Below, piece after piece: positions 7,295 through 17,566 of a DNA stretch of 64,000 bases; position 1 is the stretch's first letter, and each line of letters begins with the position of its first letter. The notes beneath the pieces were generated by a model. It was not told where the DNA came from. It was given only the letters and a program-made list of their open reading frames with translations, and did no database searches. The stretch comes from CAVVGZ01 sp963841845. Lineage in GTDB: Bacteria > Chloroflexota > Anaerolineae > Anaerolineales > Anaerolineaceae. Position numbers and translations under genes: made by a program. The DNA lies in contig CAWJEG010000013.1 of assembly GCA_963841845.1 (NCBI GenBank), positions 310,001-374,000 on the forward strand, given 5' to 3'.

Positions 7295-9610
7295 ATGGCA
7301 ATTATTAGATTTTCGTTCCTAATAATATTTTTTGCAATCCTAACCTCCTGTACATCTGTTTTGGAGAGCACCTCAGAAACTACCATTCCCAAGCCTTGGC
7401 TATACGCAGACGTAAAGCGGCTGGATGGTATTGACTCCCCGTCACCTGAATCTGATATCCTGGCAGGTTATTCGAGATTTTCCGGGACTGACCTGCAAAT
7501 TCGTTTAGATTTTCTGGATCTGAATCAACCCGGCAGTTCCCTTATTAATATTTATCTAAATTCTAAACCCGAAGGAATTTCTTTAGAAAACTATCCTTCC
7601 TCAATTTTGTGGGATTGGAAAATAGAAATTGATGCAGACGGCCTGGCCAGATTAATTGATACCAATACTGGGAATGTTTTGGCAAGTGAATTAAAAACTG
7701 ACATCAAAAAGCAACTTGATTATATAGAAATAGATATTCCTCTAGAATTTCTCGATTCAAAAGATAATACTATCGACATTTTCATTTCAAACGAGGATGA
7801 GGCATCTGGACGGATTATGGACCAATTGGAACCATTTTCCACTGCAGAGCGCTCCTCGCCCACCCCTGCTCCACTATTAATTTCATTTTGGGATGTATTT
7901 AAAAGTGATACTCCTGCCCAGGCATTGCGCACTTGGAACGGAGCACATACAGGTCCATATGGCACCAGGCATGGGTTGTTCCACCTTCTATCAGCTGTTA
8001 AAGAATATTCAATACCAATCGTCCTCTTAGATCTTAAAGTACCGGGGCATATATTAGCTTTAGATTATTTGGATTCTATCGATGCCATACAGAAATTGGA
8101 ATCAGGTGGTGCTTTGATATTGCCTGAAGTGGTTTACGGACAGAAACTGGCAATGGATGCAGTGCGTGAAATTAATTCGAATTATTCAAAAAAATTCGAT
8201 ATATCGAATCAATCATTAATATACGGAACCTATGAATTGGCAGACTTGCCCCCTGATTCGATGGCTTTTTCAGCAACTTCATCGTCCCAAAACATTTTTG
8301 ATATAGGGAATGGCATCAAACTAATACCTTTACCATCCTCATACAAAGATGATTCAACCCCAATAACTGAACAGATTAAAACATCCGGTGACAGTTTCCC
8401 AATTGAATTGAAGCAGGTACTAATCGAGGCAGCATTATCACCGGATAATAATGATCTGGTATCAATTGGGGAATCATTACAAGATAGTGCCTTGGGTGAC
8501 CCATTTATTTCAGCTGATTTTTTCTCATATATCCAAAACCATCCCTGGATAAAACCTCTCTCCCAAAATGATTTGCTCAATTTTCCTGCACAATCTTCTT
8601 CTGTCCCACTGATGCCTGGTTGCGGTAATATATTATGTAATCCAGAATCACCCAATATTGTACCTTATACAGTTTTTGGGGATGAGACACCAGCTTCCTT
8701 GACTTATCCCATCCTTAAAAATCAGGTAACTTCTGAAATATCGATCCTTCCAAACAATGAGATATCAGATAGCATCCTATTAACCTATCAGCAATATTTT
8801 AATCCGCGATTAAATAATAAATCTCAAAGATTGCTGGCTAATTATATTAGCCAGGTAGGACACCTGATCCAGGCGGCAAATTGGCTTGAGTCTCCTGAGA
8901 AAATCCAGGAATGTTTTGACCTTGACTGGGATGGCCTTCCCGAATGCATTTTAGCAAACGAAAATTTTTTTTCCTCGTTTGAAATAGAAGGAGGTCGCCT
9001 TCTGTATCTATTTATAAAAAATGAATGCGGCGTAACTGCAGTTGTAGCCCCATTTTCACAATATTCGGTTGGACTTTCAGACACCACCCTCTGGAATAAT
9101 ATGCGGGGGTACTTGAGTGACCCTTACGAAGTCTCGGGATTCCTTGCAGATCAGCCTGATCGTATCGGAAATTATTATGTTGAGATATCCGAGGGAAGCT
9201 TAATCCTCTCTGATCCTGTCAAAAAGATTGAAAAGTCTTTCGTTTTGTTTGAAAATGAACTATCGGCAAATGTTAGTTATCCAAATCCAGAAAAATTATC
9301 AATTCCTGTTCCAGACTTATTGAATGCTGAAGTATCACCGGAGGGTGAGTCAATTATCATCCGTGAGGATCAAGAAAATGAAACCCAAAGCAATTTCGAT
9401 AAATTATTCGCAGGTAGGTCTTGTGTGAAAATTCTTATCCCAGGACGTGATATCCAAACAATATCGCCTGAAGAATCTCTTGACTTATTAAAATTTCCTG
9501 AAAATCCAGATACTGCCAACAAACCGGGGCATTTCCTTCCTTTTCCATTTAATTTATTCCAATTTGATATAGATGGTACCCAAACGGTCAATTTTATTTC
9601 TGGAAATTAG
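7295..9610 (+). CDS. Large secreted lipoprotein of unknown function
   Basis: The 771-residue product begins with a lipoprotein signal peptide (MAIIRFSFLIIFFAIL, lipobox LTSC, Cys about residue 19), so it should be anchored outside the membrane. The N-terminal 170 residues look beta-rich, with SRFSGTDLQIRLDFLD and IDIFISNEDEASG. A central part from about residue 200 contains HGLFHLLSAVKEYSIPIVLLDL, which suggests an alpha/beta fold. Two Cys-rich spots (MPGCGNILCNP near 445 and ECFDLDWDGLPECIL near 540) may form disulfides; the latter has a DxDxDG-like calcium-binding look. I do not recognise the family. The gene is single and is not obviously in an operon with rex. Confidence 0.75.
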   Translation: MAIIRFSFLIIFFAILTSCTSVLESTSETTIPKPWLYADVKRLDGIDSPSPESDILAGYSRFSGTDLQIRLDFLDLNQPGSSLINIYLNSKPEGISLENYPSSILWDWKIEIDADGLARLIDTNTGNVLASELKTDIKKQLDYIEIDIPLEFLDSKDNTIDIFISNEDEASGRIMDQLEPFSTAERSSPTPAPLLISFWDVFKSDTPAQALRTWNGAHTGPYGTRHGLFHLLSAVKEYSIPIVLLDLKVPGHILALDYLDSIDAIQKLESGGALILPEVVYGQKLAMDAVREINSNYSKKFDISNQSLIYGTYELADLPPDSMAFSATSSSQNIFDIGNGIKLIPLPSSYKDDSTPITEQIKTSGDSFPIELKQVLIEAALSPDNNDLVSIGESLQDSALGDPFISADFFSYIQNHPWIKPLSQNDLLNFPAQSSSVPLMPGCGNILCNPESPNIVPYTVFGDETPASLTYPILKNQVTSEISILPNNEISDSILLTYQQYFNPRLNNKSQRLLANYISQVGHLIQAANWLESPEKIQECFDLDWDGLPECILANENFFSSFEIEGGRLLYLFIKNECGVTAVVAPFSQYSVGLSDTTLWNNMRGYLSDPYEVSGFLADQPDRIGNYYVEISEGSLILSDPVKKIEKSFVLFENELSANVSYPNPEKLSIPVPDLLNAEVSPEGESIIIREDQENETQSNFDKLFAGRSCVKILIPGRDIQTISPEESLDLLKFPENPDTANKPGHFLPFPFNLFQFDIDGTQTVNFISGN

Positions 9611-9696
9611 TTTAAAATTACCAATAGGTCACAACCTATCGTTTAGAACTTTTTAAAATAAAATTACTAATAAAAAAACTATACCGGGAAATAGTC

Positions 9697-10317
9697 ATGG
9701 AACAAACCATTATTCCAGATATCATTGTTGGTCGATTGCCTGGGTACCTGAACATGTTACAGCACCTTTTATCCGAAAATGTCCAGGTTACTTCCTCAAA
9801 AGAGCTTGGAGATCTGATGGGCATTTCTGCTGCACAGATCCGTAAAGATTTATCCCAGTTTGGGGAGTTCGGAAAGCAAGGACGGGGATACTCTGTTATT
9901 TCCTTGATTTCAGAGCTTCAGAATATCCTGAATTTAAACCAGGTATGGGAACTGGTCATTGTTGGAGCAGGTTCCCTTGGTAGAGCCATTGCAAATTACC
10001 CGGGTTTTCAACATAATTGCTTCAAGGTTTCAATGATATTTGATAATGATCCAAAAATTATTGGCTCAAGTATTGGGGAATTCGTTGTAAAAAGTACCGA
10101 AACTATGGATTTAGAGATTAGGAACTCAGGAATAAAAATTGCAATGTTAACTTTACCTGCTCTAGTGGCACAAAAAACCGCTGAAAACCTGGTTAAAGCC
10201 GGGATTTTGGCGATTTTAAATTATGCCCCAATATCCTTAAAGCTACCTGAAGGCATTCATGTGCAATATTTGAATCCTGTTCAGAATCTTCAGCACATGA
10301 CCTATTATCTTAAATAA
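9697..10317 (+). CDS. rex: Redox-sensing transcriptional repressor Rex
   Basis: Rex (206 aa) represses fermentation and respiration genes and is released from DNA by NADH. The N-terminal winged helix shows SSKELGDLMGISAAQIRKDL followed by QFGEFGKQGRGYSV, the classic Rex recognition helix and wing. The Rossmann domain has VIVGAGSLGRAIANY (GxGxLGxA) near residue 90. The C-terminal swap helix is LPEGIHVQYLNPVQNLQHMTYY. The length is normal. No TTGTGA-type Rex operator is obvious in the 86 bases upstream. It converges on mreB. Confidence 0.95.
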   Translation: MEQTIIPDIIVGRLPGYLNMLQHLLSENVQVTSSKELGDLMGISAAQIRKDLSQFGEFGKQGRGYSVISLISELQNILNLNQVWELVIVGAGSLGRAIANYPGFQHNCFKVSMIFDNDPKIIGSSIGEFVVKSTETMDLEIRNSGIKIAMLTLPALVAQKTAENLVKAGILAILNYAPISLKLPEGIHVQYLNPVQNLQHMTYYLK

Positions 10318-10352
10318 TAAAGTATTTAAAAATCTAATTATTTTGAAAAAAA

Positions 10353-11363
10353 TTATCCGGCGTTTATAAGGCTGCGCCGCAGAATATCGCGCATCCCTAA
10401 TGCATGCGCCGCCCCAACGGCTGTACATGTGGTTGGGTGATCGACAAGATATGCCGGGATACCTAGCGACTTTGTAAGATATTTATCAATATCCTTTAAC
10501 ATAGACCCGCCGCCGCACAATGCAACTCCGCGGTCAATTACATCAGATATTAATTCTGGGGGAGTTCTCTCCAGGACTCTCTGCGCAGTCCTGACAATCT
10601 GGTCCAATGGTTCCTGTAATGCGTCTACAATCTCCTCGGATGAAACTGAAAGTGGTTTGGGTAGACCGGAAATTTGATCTTGAGCCTGAACATCCATTAT
10701 CTTTTGGGTATCCTGTTGAATGGCTGCACCAATCCGAATTTTCATCTGTTCTGCAGTTGGATACCCAATGATTAACCCGTATTTTTTCCTGATATAACTG
10801 ATAATGGCTTCGTCAAAATCCAATCCTCCAAAGCGGGCTGACTCTGCCGTAATAATCACGTTCATCGCTATGACAGCCGCCTGGGTTGTTCCACCTCCAA
10901 TTGTGATTATCATGTTACCGGATGGGGTAGATATGGGTAAATCCACACCAAGTGCAGCGGCTAAGGGTTGCTCTATCAAATATACATCCCGGCTCCCAGC
11001 CCCCAGACCTGCCTCATGAACAGCACGGCTCTCTACACTCGTAATTCCGTAAGGTACTGTAATCATTAAGCGTGGCCGGAAGAGAAGCATCGGACCTGTT
11101 ATCTTCCTCAGGAGGTAGCCTAATAAATTTTCAGTAATCTCATATTCCCCAATGACACCATTTTTTAAAGGACGAATTACTTCAATTGAATCGGGAACCC
11201 TCCCATACATGTCTTTCGCTGCCTGTCCCCACTCGACAAGTTTTTGTTCTTCCACTACAAGTGCAACAACAGTTGGTTCCTGCAGAAGGATCTGATTTCC
11301 TTCTGCAATTACGGTATTCATTGTCCCCAGGTCTATTCCAAATTCTCTTGTAAAACCAGGCAT
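10353..11363 (-). CDS. mreB: Rod shape-determining protein MreB (actin homologue)
   Basis: This 336-residue protein polymerises beneath the membrane and directs lateral wall synthesis. Visible motifs are EFGIDLGTMNTVIA (phosphate 1), GGGTTQAAVIAMN (phosphate 2), RFGGLDFDEAII and ALCGGGSML near the C-terminus (adenosine motif). The family-typical YLIEQPLAAALG is also present. It is the last gene of the minus-strand block and starts 17 bases after the atpC stop codon, so it is probably co-transcribed with the ATPase genes. A possible specialisation: the N-terminus lacks a membrane-binding amphipathic extension. Confidence 0.93.
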   Translation of the reverse strand: MPGFTREFGIDLGTMNTVIAEGNQILLQEPTVVALVVEEQKLVEWGQAAKDMYGRVPDSIEVIRPLKNGVIGEYEITENLLGYLLRKITGPMLLFRPRLMITVPYGITSVESRAVHEAGLGAGSRDVYLIEQPLAAALGVDLPISTPSGNMIITIGGGTTQAAVIAMNVIITAESARFGGLDFDEAIISYIRKKYGLIIGYPTAEQMKIRIGAAIQQDTQKIMDVQAQDQISGLPKPLSVSSEEIVDALQEPLDQIVRTAQRVLERTPPELISDVIDRGVALCGGGSMLKDIDKYLTKSLGIPAYLVDHPTTCTAVGAAHALGMRDILRRSLINAG

Positions 11364-11380
11364 TCTAATCTTTCTGTCTG

Positions 11381-11809
11381 TTATGAGCGTAATTTCAGAC
11401 GATTGCGATAACGTTTAACAGCATTTATCCTAAGCATGGAACGTCTTAGCATGGATTGGAATTTTAAGTAATCATCACCGATAGAATCAATATCTTCTTG
11501 CAGGAGATGTTCAGCCCGCTTCCTTGCTTCTTCAGCGCGGGAGATATCAATTTCAGCTACATTTTCTGCAGCATCAGCCAGTATTGTAACTTTATTTGGT
11601 TGTACTTCTGCGATTCCTCCCGCCACAGTGAAGTATTCCTCTTCTTTTCCCTTTCTTGTAGCAATAACACCGTAATTTACGATCGTTAATAAAGGAGAGT
11701 GGTTGGGTAATATACCCAGTTCCCCTTCCACACCGGGAATTAATACAATATCAACATCTCCCTGATAAACAATTCGATCTTGTGAAACAATTTCACACAT
11801 TATCGGCAT
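11381..11809 (-). CDS. atpC: F1-ATPase epsilon subunit
   Basis: The epsilon subunit (142 aa) links the gamma stalk to the c-ring and can inhibit ATP hydrolysis. The N-terminal beta-sandwich shows MCEIVSQDRIVYQGDVDIV, then GVEGELGILPNHSPLLTIV (the conserved LGILPxHxPL) and FTVAGGIAEVQPNKVTILAD. The C-terminal helical hairpin has RAEEARKRAEHLL. A TTG at 11824 gives five extra residues. The ATG at 11809 has GGGGGA six bases upstream and fits the family better. It follows atpD by 26 bases. Confidence 0.94.
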   Translation of the reverse strand: MPIMCEIVSQDRIVYQGDVDIVLIPGVEGELGILPNHSPLLTIVNYGVIATRKGKEEEYFTVAGGIAEVQPNKVTILADAAENVAEIDISRAEEARKRAEHLLQEDIDSIGDDYLKFQSMLRRSMLRINAVKRYRNRLKLRS

Positions 11810-11835
11810 GAGCTTCCCCCGCAATTTCCTGGAAG

Positions 11836-13224
11836 TTATACATCCCTGGAATTAGCCACTGCTTCATCAATTGACCCCACCATATAAAATGCTTGTTCAG
11901 GTAAGTCATCATGGTCTCCATTCAGTATTTCCCTGAATCCCCTAACCGTTTCTCGCAAGGTGACGTATTTCCCAGGAATACCTGTAAACTGTTCAGCAAC
12001 AAACATGGGTTGCGAGAAAAACCTTTCAATCTTTCTGGCACGACCCACCAGCAATTTATCATCTTCGCTTAATTCATCGATACCCAAAATTGCAATAATA
12101 TCTTGCATATCCTTATATCGCTGCAGGACGGATTGAACTTCTCGTGCCGTTTGATAATGTTCTTCTCCCACAATATTTGGATCCAAAATACGTGAGGTGG
12201 ATGCCAGAGGATCAACAGCAGGGTAAATAGCTTTTTCGGCAATGGAACGTTCCAATGCTATTGTGGCATCAAGATGGGTAAATGTTGCCACCGGTGCAGG
12301 GTCGGAGTAATCATCTGCAGGCACATATACTGCCTGCATCGATGTTATTGAACCTGTCCGGGTAGAAGTTATCCTTTCCTGAAGTTCACCCATCTCTGTT
12401 GACAGGGTGGGTTGGTAACCAACTGCCGATGGCATTCTACCCAATAACGCCGAAACTTCTGCACCCGACATGGTAAACCGGAAGATATTATCGATGAACA
12501 GGAGGACATCCATACCCTGGTCACGAAAATATTCTGCCATGGACAAAGCAGATAATGCTACACGTAATCTGACACCTGGAGGTTCATTCATCTGTCCAAA
12601 AACCATCACAGTGTCCTTCATAACTCCTGATTCGAGCATTTCCCTATATAACTGGGTACCTTCGCGGGTTCGTTCGCCAACTCCAGCAAATACAGATTTG
12701 CCTTGATGCACAGTGGCAATTGAACGGATCAATTCCATAATGATTACCGTTTTCCCAACTCCAGCCCCACCAAAAATCCCGGTCTTGCCGCCTTTTGTAA
12801 ATGGTGCGATAAGATCAACTACTTTTAATCCGGTTTCGAATACTTCTACCTTGGTTGACTGTTCCTCAAAGGTAGGGGCTGGACGGTGGATTGGGTAGGT
12901 TATCTTGGATGATACGGGGCCTTTACTATCTATTGGATGACCCAATACATCAAAAATCCGGCCAAGGGTTAATTCACCTACAGGAACACGTATTGGACTA
13001 TATGTTCTCTTTACTGGAATACCGCGTGCCATTCCATCTGTAACATTCATGGCAACACATCTCACCCAGTTATTTCCCAGGTGTTTCTCCACCTCTAAAG
13101 TAATTTCTCCTTCAGTTTTTGATGTGATGAGAGCCTCGTACAATTCTGGTAAATCGCCCTCGGGAAATTCTACATCAACCACTCCCCCTTGAATTTGAAT
13201 TACTCTTCCACTGAATTGTTCCAT
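11836..13224 (-). CDS. atpD: F1-ATPase beta subunit (catalytic)
   Basis: The catalytic subunit (462 aa) of F1-ATPase. The Walker A motif is GGAGVGKTV near residue 150, and Walker B is DVLLFIDNIFRF. The signature ALLGRMPSAVGYQPTLSTEM and the catalytic-loop GERTREGTQLYREM are intact. The C-terminal DELSEDDKLLVGRARKIERF is typical (DELSEEDK in most bacteria). The length is standard. It sits between atpG and atpC in the usual order. Confidence 0.97.
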   Translation of the reverse strand: MEQFSGRVIQIQGGVVDVEFPEGDLPELYEALITSKTEGEITLEVEKHLGNNWVRCVAMNVTDGMARGIPVKRTYSPIRVPVGELTLGRIFDVLGHPIDSKGPVSSKITYPIHRPAPTFEEQSTKVEVFETGLKVVDLIAPFTKGGKTGIFGGAGVGKTVIIMELIRSIATVHQGKSVFAGVGERTREGTQLYREMLESGVMKDTVMVFGQMNEPPGVRLRVALSALSMAEYFRDQGMDVLLFIDNIFRFTMSGAEVSALLGRMPSAVGYQPTLSTEMGELQERITSTRTGSITSMQAVYVPADDYSDPAPVATFTHLDATIALERSIAEKAIYPAVDPLASTSRILDPNIVGEEHYQTAREVQSVLQRYKDMQDIIAILGIDELSEDDKLLVGRARKIERFFSQPMFVAEQFTGIPGKYVTLRETVRGFREILNGDHDDLPEQAFYMVGSIDEAVANSRDV

Positions 13225-13261
13225 CTATTCCTCCAAAGCCAAGAATAGTATCGTAATTAAT

Positions 13262-14191
13262 TTATCTCGCGGTTTGCACAGGATGACCCATCGCCTCAAC
13301 ACCACCAACAATATCAAGCATATCGTTTGTGATCGCTTGCTGGCGGATTTTATTATATTCCATTTGCAGCAGGGACATTAGTTCTTTTGCATTATCGGTT
13401 GCATTACCCATGGCAATCATTCTGGCTGCGTGCTCACTCGCCTGGGCTGACAAAATTGCCTGGTAGATTTGAATTGAAATAAACCTTGGTACAATTTCTG
13501 TCAATAATTCTATAGGTTCAGGTTCATATGTAAAAACTGCTTTCGGCTGATTATTCCGTATATTTTCTTTAATCTCTTTATTGGTACTCACTGTTTTTCG
13601 GCCTTCTATCGCTTGGATATCTAAAGGCAGTAATTTATAGACAACAGGATCCTGTCTGACCATATTTCCATATTCTGTAAATGACAGATAAACCTCATCA
13701 AATTCACCAGATAAAAATCCATCAACAGCTATATGTCCAATAGGTGAGATATCAAGGAAACTTGGGGGAGAGGGGATATTACTGAATTCTGCAATCAGGT
13801 GTTTCTTCCTCCTCCTGAGGAAATCTCTGCCCTTCTTTCCTATGGTGAGATATTGTATTTGACTTGGGAACTCTGCAAAATATTGGAGCGTATTTCTCAC
13901 AACATTCATGTTATACGCCCCGGAAAGTCCGCGATCACTGGTAATCATTATCACAAGGATGTTATCAATTTCATTCCGATCACTTAAGAGCGGATGTAAT
14001 TTTTCACCAGTCGTCTGCTCGGCAAGGTGAACAAGAACTTCCCAGGCTTTTTCAGAATATGGACTGGTGGATGAAAACACCTGGATTGCTCTACGGACTT
14101 TTGATGCACTTACAGTCTCCAGCGCTTTAGTCACCTGGGCAATATTCTTAATGCTTTTTATCCGCACACGCATTTCTCGTGATGAAGCCAT
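13262..14191 (-). CDS. atpG: F1-ATPase gamma subunit
   Basis: The central stalk (309 aa). The N-terminal coiled coil MRVRIKSIKNIAQVTKALET is typical. It is followed by ITSDRGLSGAYNMNVVR (conserved SDRGLCGGxN). The C-terminal coiled-coil helix reads AMGNATDNAKELMSLLQMEY and continues to IRQQAITNDMLDIVGGVEAM. The length is slightly above the usual 285-290 aa because of an internal extension near residues 190-215. It lies 28 bases after atpA. Confidence 0.95.
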   Translation of the reverse strand: MASSREMRVRIKSIKNIAQVTKALETVSASKVRRAIQVFSSTSPYSEKAWEVLVHLAEQTTGEKLHPLLSDRNEIDNILVIMITSDRGLSGAYNMNVVRNTLQYFAEFPSQIQYLTIGKKGRDFLRRRKKHLIAEFSNIPSPPSFLDISPIGHIAVDGFLSGEFDEVYLSFTEYGNMVRQDPVVYKLLPLDIQAIEGRKTVSTNKEIKENIRNNQPKAVFTYEPEPIELLTEIVPRFISIQIYQAILSAQASEHAARMIAMGNATDNAKELMSLLQMEYNKIRQQAITNDMLDIVGGVEAMGHPVQTAR

Positions 14192-14219
14192 TGTGGTTAT
14201 CCCTGTAAATGGATTTAAT

Positions 14220-15894
14220 TTAAGAAGTTATTAGCCAGGTTGAATTAAATTCCTTCAGCACATCATTTAACTTATCTTCAATCTCAGTCGTAATTTGTTT
14301 TTTATTGACGATATTTTCTGGTATTTCCGGATAATTTTGATCGATATATTTTAATAGAGCTGGAATCCACTTTTGAACCTGATCCAGTGGAATTTGATCT
14401 GCAAATCCCCTCGTACCGGCGAAAAGCAGCGTTACTTGATTCTCCATAGACATAGGTTCGTACTGCGGCTGTTTTAGGATCTCCTGCAATCGCTGCCCCC
14501 TTTTTAATTGGGCTTGAGTCGATTTGTCGAGATCGGAGCCAAATTGAGCGAACGCTGCTAAATCGCGGTAAGCTGCCATATCCAGTTTTAAACGGGACGC
14601 CACTTGGCGGAATGCTTTTGTTTGTGCTGCTCCTCCTACTCTTGATACGGAAATCCCCACATTAATTGCAGGTCGTATACCTGCATTAAATAAACTCGAT
14701 TCAAGATAAATTTGACCATCTGTAATGGAAATAACATTGGTTGGAATGTAAGCAGAAACATCTCCAAGGAGTGTTTCAATAATCGGGAGAGCTGTCAATG
14801 ACCCTCCGCTGCCCATGACCTTCACAATTTTTCGATTTTCATTATCAACCATGACGGCGTGAGCAGCCTCCGCATCATGTTTTGAACGAGGGCCCTGGTA
14901 AACAATGCCATCCACCCCATCCTCTGGAAGTGCTGAATTGTGTGGGAAATTCTTATCCACAATCACATACTTATTTGCTAACCTGGCAGCTCGTTCCAAT
15001 AAACGGGAATGAAGAAAAAAAACATCCCCTGGATAGGCTTCCCGGCCTGGGGGACGTCTCAATAAAAGCGAAACCTGACGATATGACCAGGCATGTTTGG
15101 AGAGGTCGTCATAAACGATCAACGCATCCTGACCATTCTCCATAAATTCTTCTCCAATTGCACAACCTGCATATGGGGCAATGTACTGCATCGCTGCAGG
15201 TTCATCTGCCGATGAAAGGACAACCACTGTGTAATCCATCGCCCCATTTTTCTCCAATGTCGCGATGGTTCTTGCAACGGACGATTTCTTCTGTCCAATT
15301 GCCACATAAATGCAGATTAAGTCTTGCCCTTTCTGGTTGATGATTGTATCTATTGCAATAGCAGTTTTTCCAGTCTGTCGGTCACCAATAATTAATTCTC
15401 GTTGCCCCCTTCCAATAGGAATCATCGCATCGATTGCCCTGATACCAGTCTGTACTGGGGTATCAACATCCTGCCTTTGAATAACACCTGCAGCTACTCT
15501 TTCCAATGGTCGGTAGCGACTTAAATTCTATTGGACCTCGACCATCAATCGGATCCCCAAGCGCATTAACAATTCTACCGATCAATCCATTCCCCACTGG
15601 GATGGATGAAATCCGTCCAAGGGAGCGTGCAGTCATTCCTTCGATTACAGAAGTATAATCACCCAGGATAATGACGCCCACTGAGTTTTCTTCCAGGTTG
15701 AAGGCTACTCCATTCACACCATTTTCAAATTCTACCAACTCCTGGGATTGGACACCTGATAAACCTTTTATCCTGGCAATTCCATCCCCAGCCTCAACGA
15801 CTGTCCCAATATCTTGAATTTCATATTCCGGTTTAAATAACCCGATTTTTTCCTTGAGACTCTCTGTTAGGTTTTGTATTGTTTCCTCTGACAT
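14220..15894 (-). CDS. atpA: F1-ATPase alpha subunit, frameshifted at about 15524, with an insertion in the nucleotide-binding domain
   Basis: The start ATG (15894) has a strong GGAGGG site. The first frame carries the N-terminal barrel, up to NALGDPIDGRGPIEF. The rest continues in another frame from RPLERVAAGVIQRQDVDTPV, with Walker A GDRQTGKTAIAID and Walker B DALIVYDDLSKHA. Removing one base near 15521-15527 (in TTTAAGTCG) gives the normal five-residue spacing between GPI and RP, and one intact chain of 557 aa. About 40 extra residues relative to the Bacillus protein lie between ARLANKYV and MGSGGSLTALPIIET (roughly residues 280-330). No atpB, atpE, atpF or atpH lies upstream; a peptidase gene is there instead. 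Confidence 0.92.
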
Positions 15895-15910
15895 TGACCC
15901 TCCAACTTCA

Positions 15911-16997
15911 TTAAAGATCATTGGGATTAATGGTTAAACTTGAAACCACATCTGCATCCAACTTCATGATCAAAGCCGTAATTAAATCAACCGCCCGGTC
16001 ATAGTCATCACGATGTATCATTGAACTATGCGAATGAATATGTCTTGCAGGCACTCCAATTATAACCGTAGGTACCCCATATTTATGAAGGTGAATGGCT
16101 GCCCCGTCTGTTGTCCCGCCCTCCAGCATGGATGTTTGGATTGGTATATTATTTTCTGCAGCAATTTCTAAAACCATATTTCGCAATTTCAAGTTGGGAA
16201 TCATCCTGGCATCAAAAAACACAATGGATGGTCCGCCTCCAAGTTTTATTGACGATTCTTCTGGTTTAACCCCGGGTACATCTCCGGCAATATCAACTTC
16301 CAAAATGATTGCGGCATCCGGATTAACCATTCTCCACGCTGGTGGTAGCACCACGGATCCCTACTTCTTCTTGTACTGTCGCGGTTAAAAACAGGGAATT
16401 TGGGTGTGCTTTTCCCTTGAGTTTCTCTGCAACAGAAATTAATAAAGCCACACCAATCCGGTTATCGAATGCTTTTGACAGGTACGTTTTTCCATTGTTA
16501 AGTACTACAAAATCCGCTCTTGGAATTATTGGATCACCAACTTTTATTCCGGCTTCTTTCACTTCATCAATACTGCTGGCGCCAATATCGATATACATGT
16601 CTTTCCGATTTACAACCTTATCCCTATCTTCCTTCGACAAAAGATGGGGTGGTTTTACTCCAATAACTCCTACTACCTCACCATTTGAGGTTAATATCGT
16701 TACTCTTTGTCCAAGCAAAACCTGGTCAAACCAACCGCCAAGAGGTATAAAATGAATAAATCCTTCATTTGTTATATGCCGGACAATGAATCCAATTTCA
16801 TCCATATGTCCTGCAAGCATTATACGGGGGGAACCCGGGGTTCCGTCCATTCTGCAAATTAGGCTGCCAATATTATCTGATTCAATTTCACCATAAGGCC
16901 GCAAATACTTGTCAATTAATTTACGAACAGGTCCTTCATACCCAGGGATACCGGGAGTTTCGGTTAATTCTTTAAGCAGTTTCTGGATATTGTCCAT
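15911..16997 (-). CDS. M42 family metallopeptidase (endoglucanase-M-like aminopeptidase), frameshifted at about 16340
   Basis: A cytoplasmic dinuclear metallo-aminopeptidase, 361 aa after correction. The ligand motifs are MLAGHMDEIGFIV (His), SKAFDNRIGVAL (Asp), ATVQEEVGIRGA (Glu pair), ILEVDIAGDVPG and the final ARHIHSHSSMIH. The first frame ends after GIRGATTSVENG; the second frame picks up AWRMVNPDAAIILEVD. Removing one base within 16334-16346 restores the family spacing between RGA and NPD. The gene ends 16 bases before the atpA ATG, so it is in the same transcript. Confidence 0.88.
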
Positions 16998-17123
16998 ATT
17001 TTTCCTTGTTATTGAAAATGTGATGGTCTATAAAATATTCATCCAATCAAATTAGAAAACATCCCCAAATATTACCAGATATGATTTCAAATGTCTAAAA
17101 TCAACAAATATCGGGTAGGGAGA

Positions 17124-17537
17124 TTATAAAGTCTGGCAAAGTTCTATTAATACACCATAAGCGTCTTTTGGATGAATAAATGCAATTTTTCTGTTATCCA
17201 ATAGAACCGGAGTTTCATTAATGAGCCTTATACTTTTTGATTTCAGCTCAGAAAGTGTGGCCTCGATATTTGTTACTTCAAAACATAAATGGTGTAACCC
17301 CGGACCATGGCTCTTGAGATATTTTGCAAGACCGGATTCATTGTCAGTCGGCTCCACCAATTCCAGCTCATTATCCCCTAAAGGAAAAAAAGCTACATTA
17401 GAGTTTTGATTTGGGACATTTTCAATATGGTCTAGAGTCAATCCTAAAGTATCTCGCCAAAATTTGACTGCTTCCTGCAAATCAGGAACGACGATTGCCA
17501 CATGACTCATTTTACGAATCGAAGGATTTATTTGCAT
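17124..17537 (-). CDS. mce: Methylmalonyl-CoA epimerase (VOC superfamily)
   Basis: The product (137 aa) interconverts (R)- and (S)-methylmalonyl-CoA. Its glyoxalase/VOC repeats show KMSHVAIVVPDLQEAVKFWR, then FFPLGDNELELVEPTDNESG, then GPGLHHLCFEVTNIEATL, and a final KDAYGVLIELCQ. Metal ligands are the His of SHVAIV, the His of LHHLCF and the Glu of LIELCQ. A TTG at 17576 gives a longer form. The ATG at 17537 has a GGAGAG site and is preferred. It follows the mutase gene closely, supporting propionyl-CoA/succinyl-CoA metabolism. Confidence 0.92.
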   Translation of the reverse strand: MQINPSIRKMSHVAIVVPDLQEAVKFWRDTLGLTLDHIENVPNQNSNVAFFPLGDNELELVEPTDNESGLAKYLKSHGPGLHHLCFEVTNIEATLSELKSKSIRLINETPVLLDNRKIAFIHPKDAYGVLIELCQTL

Positions 17538-17566
17538 TTTCTCTCCGCTTTCATAGCCAGGAATTA

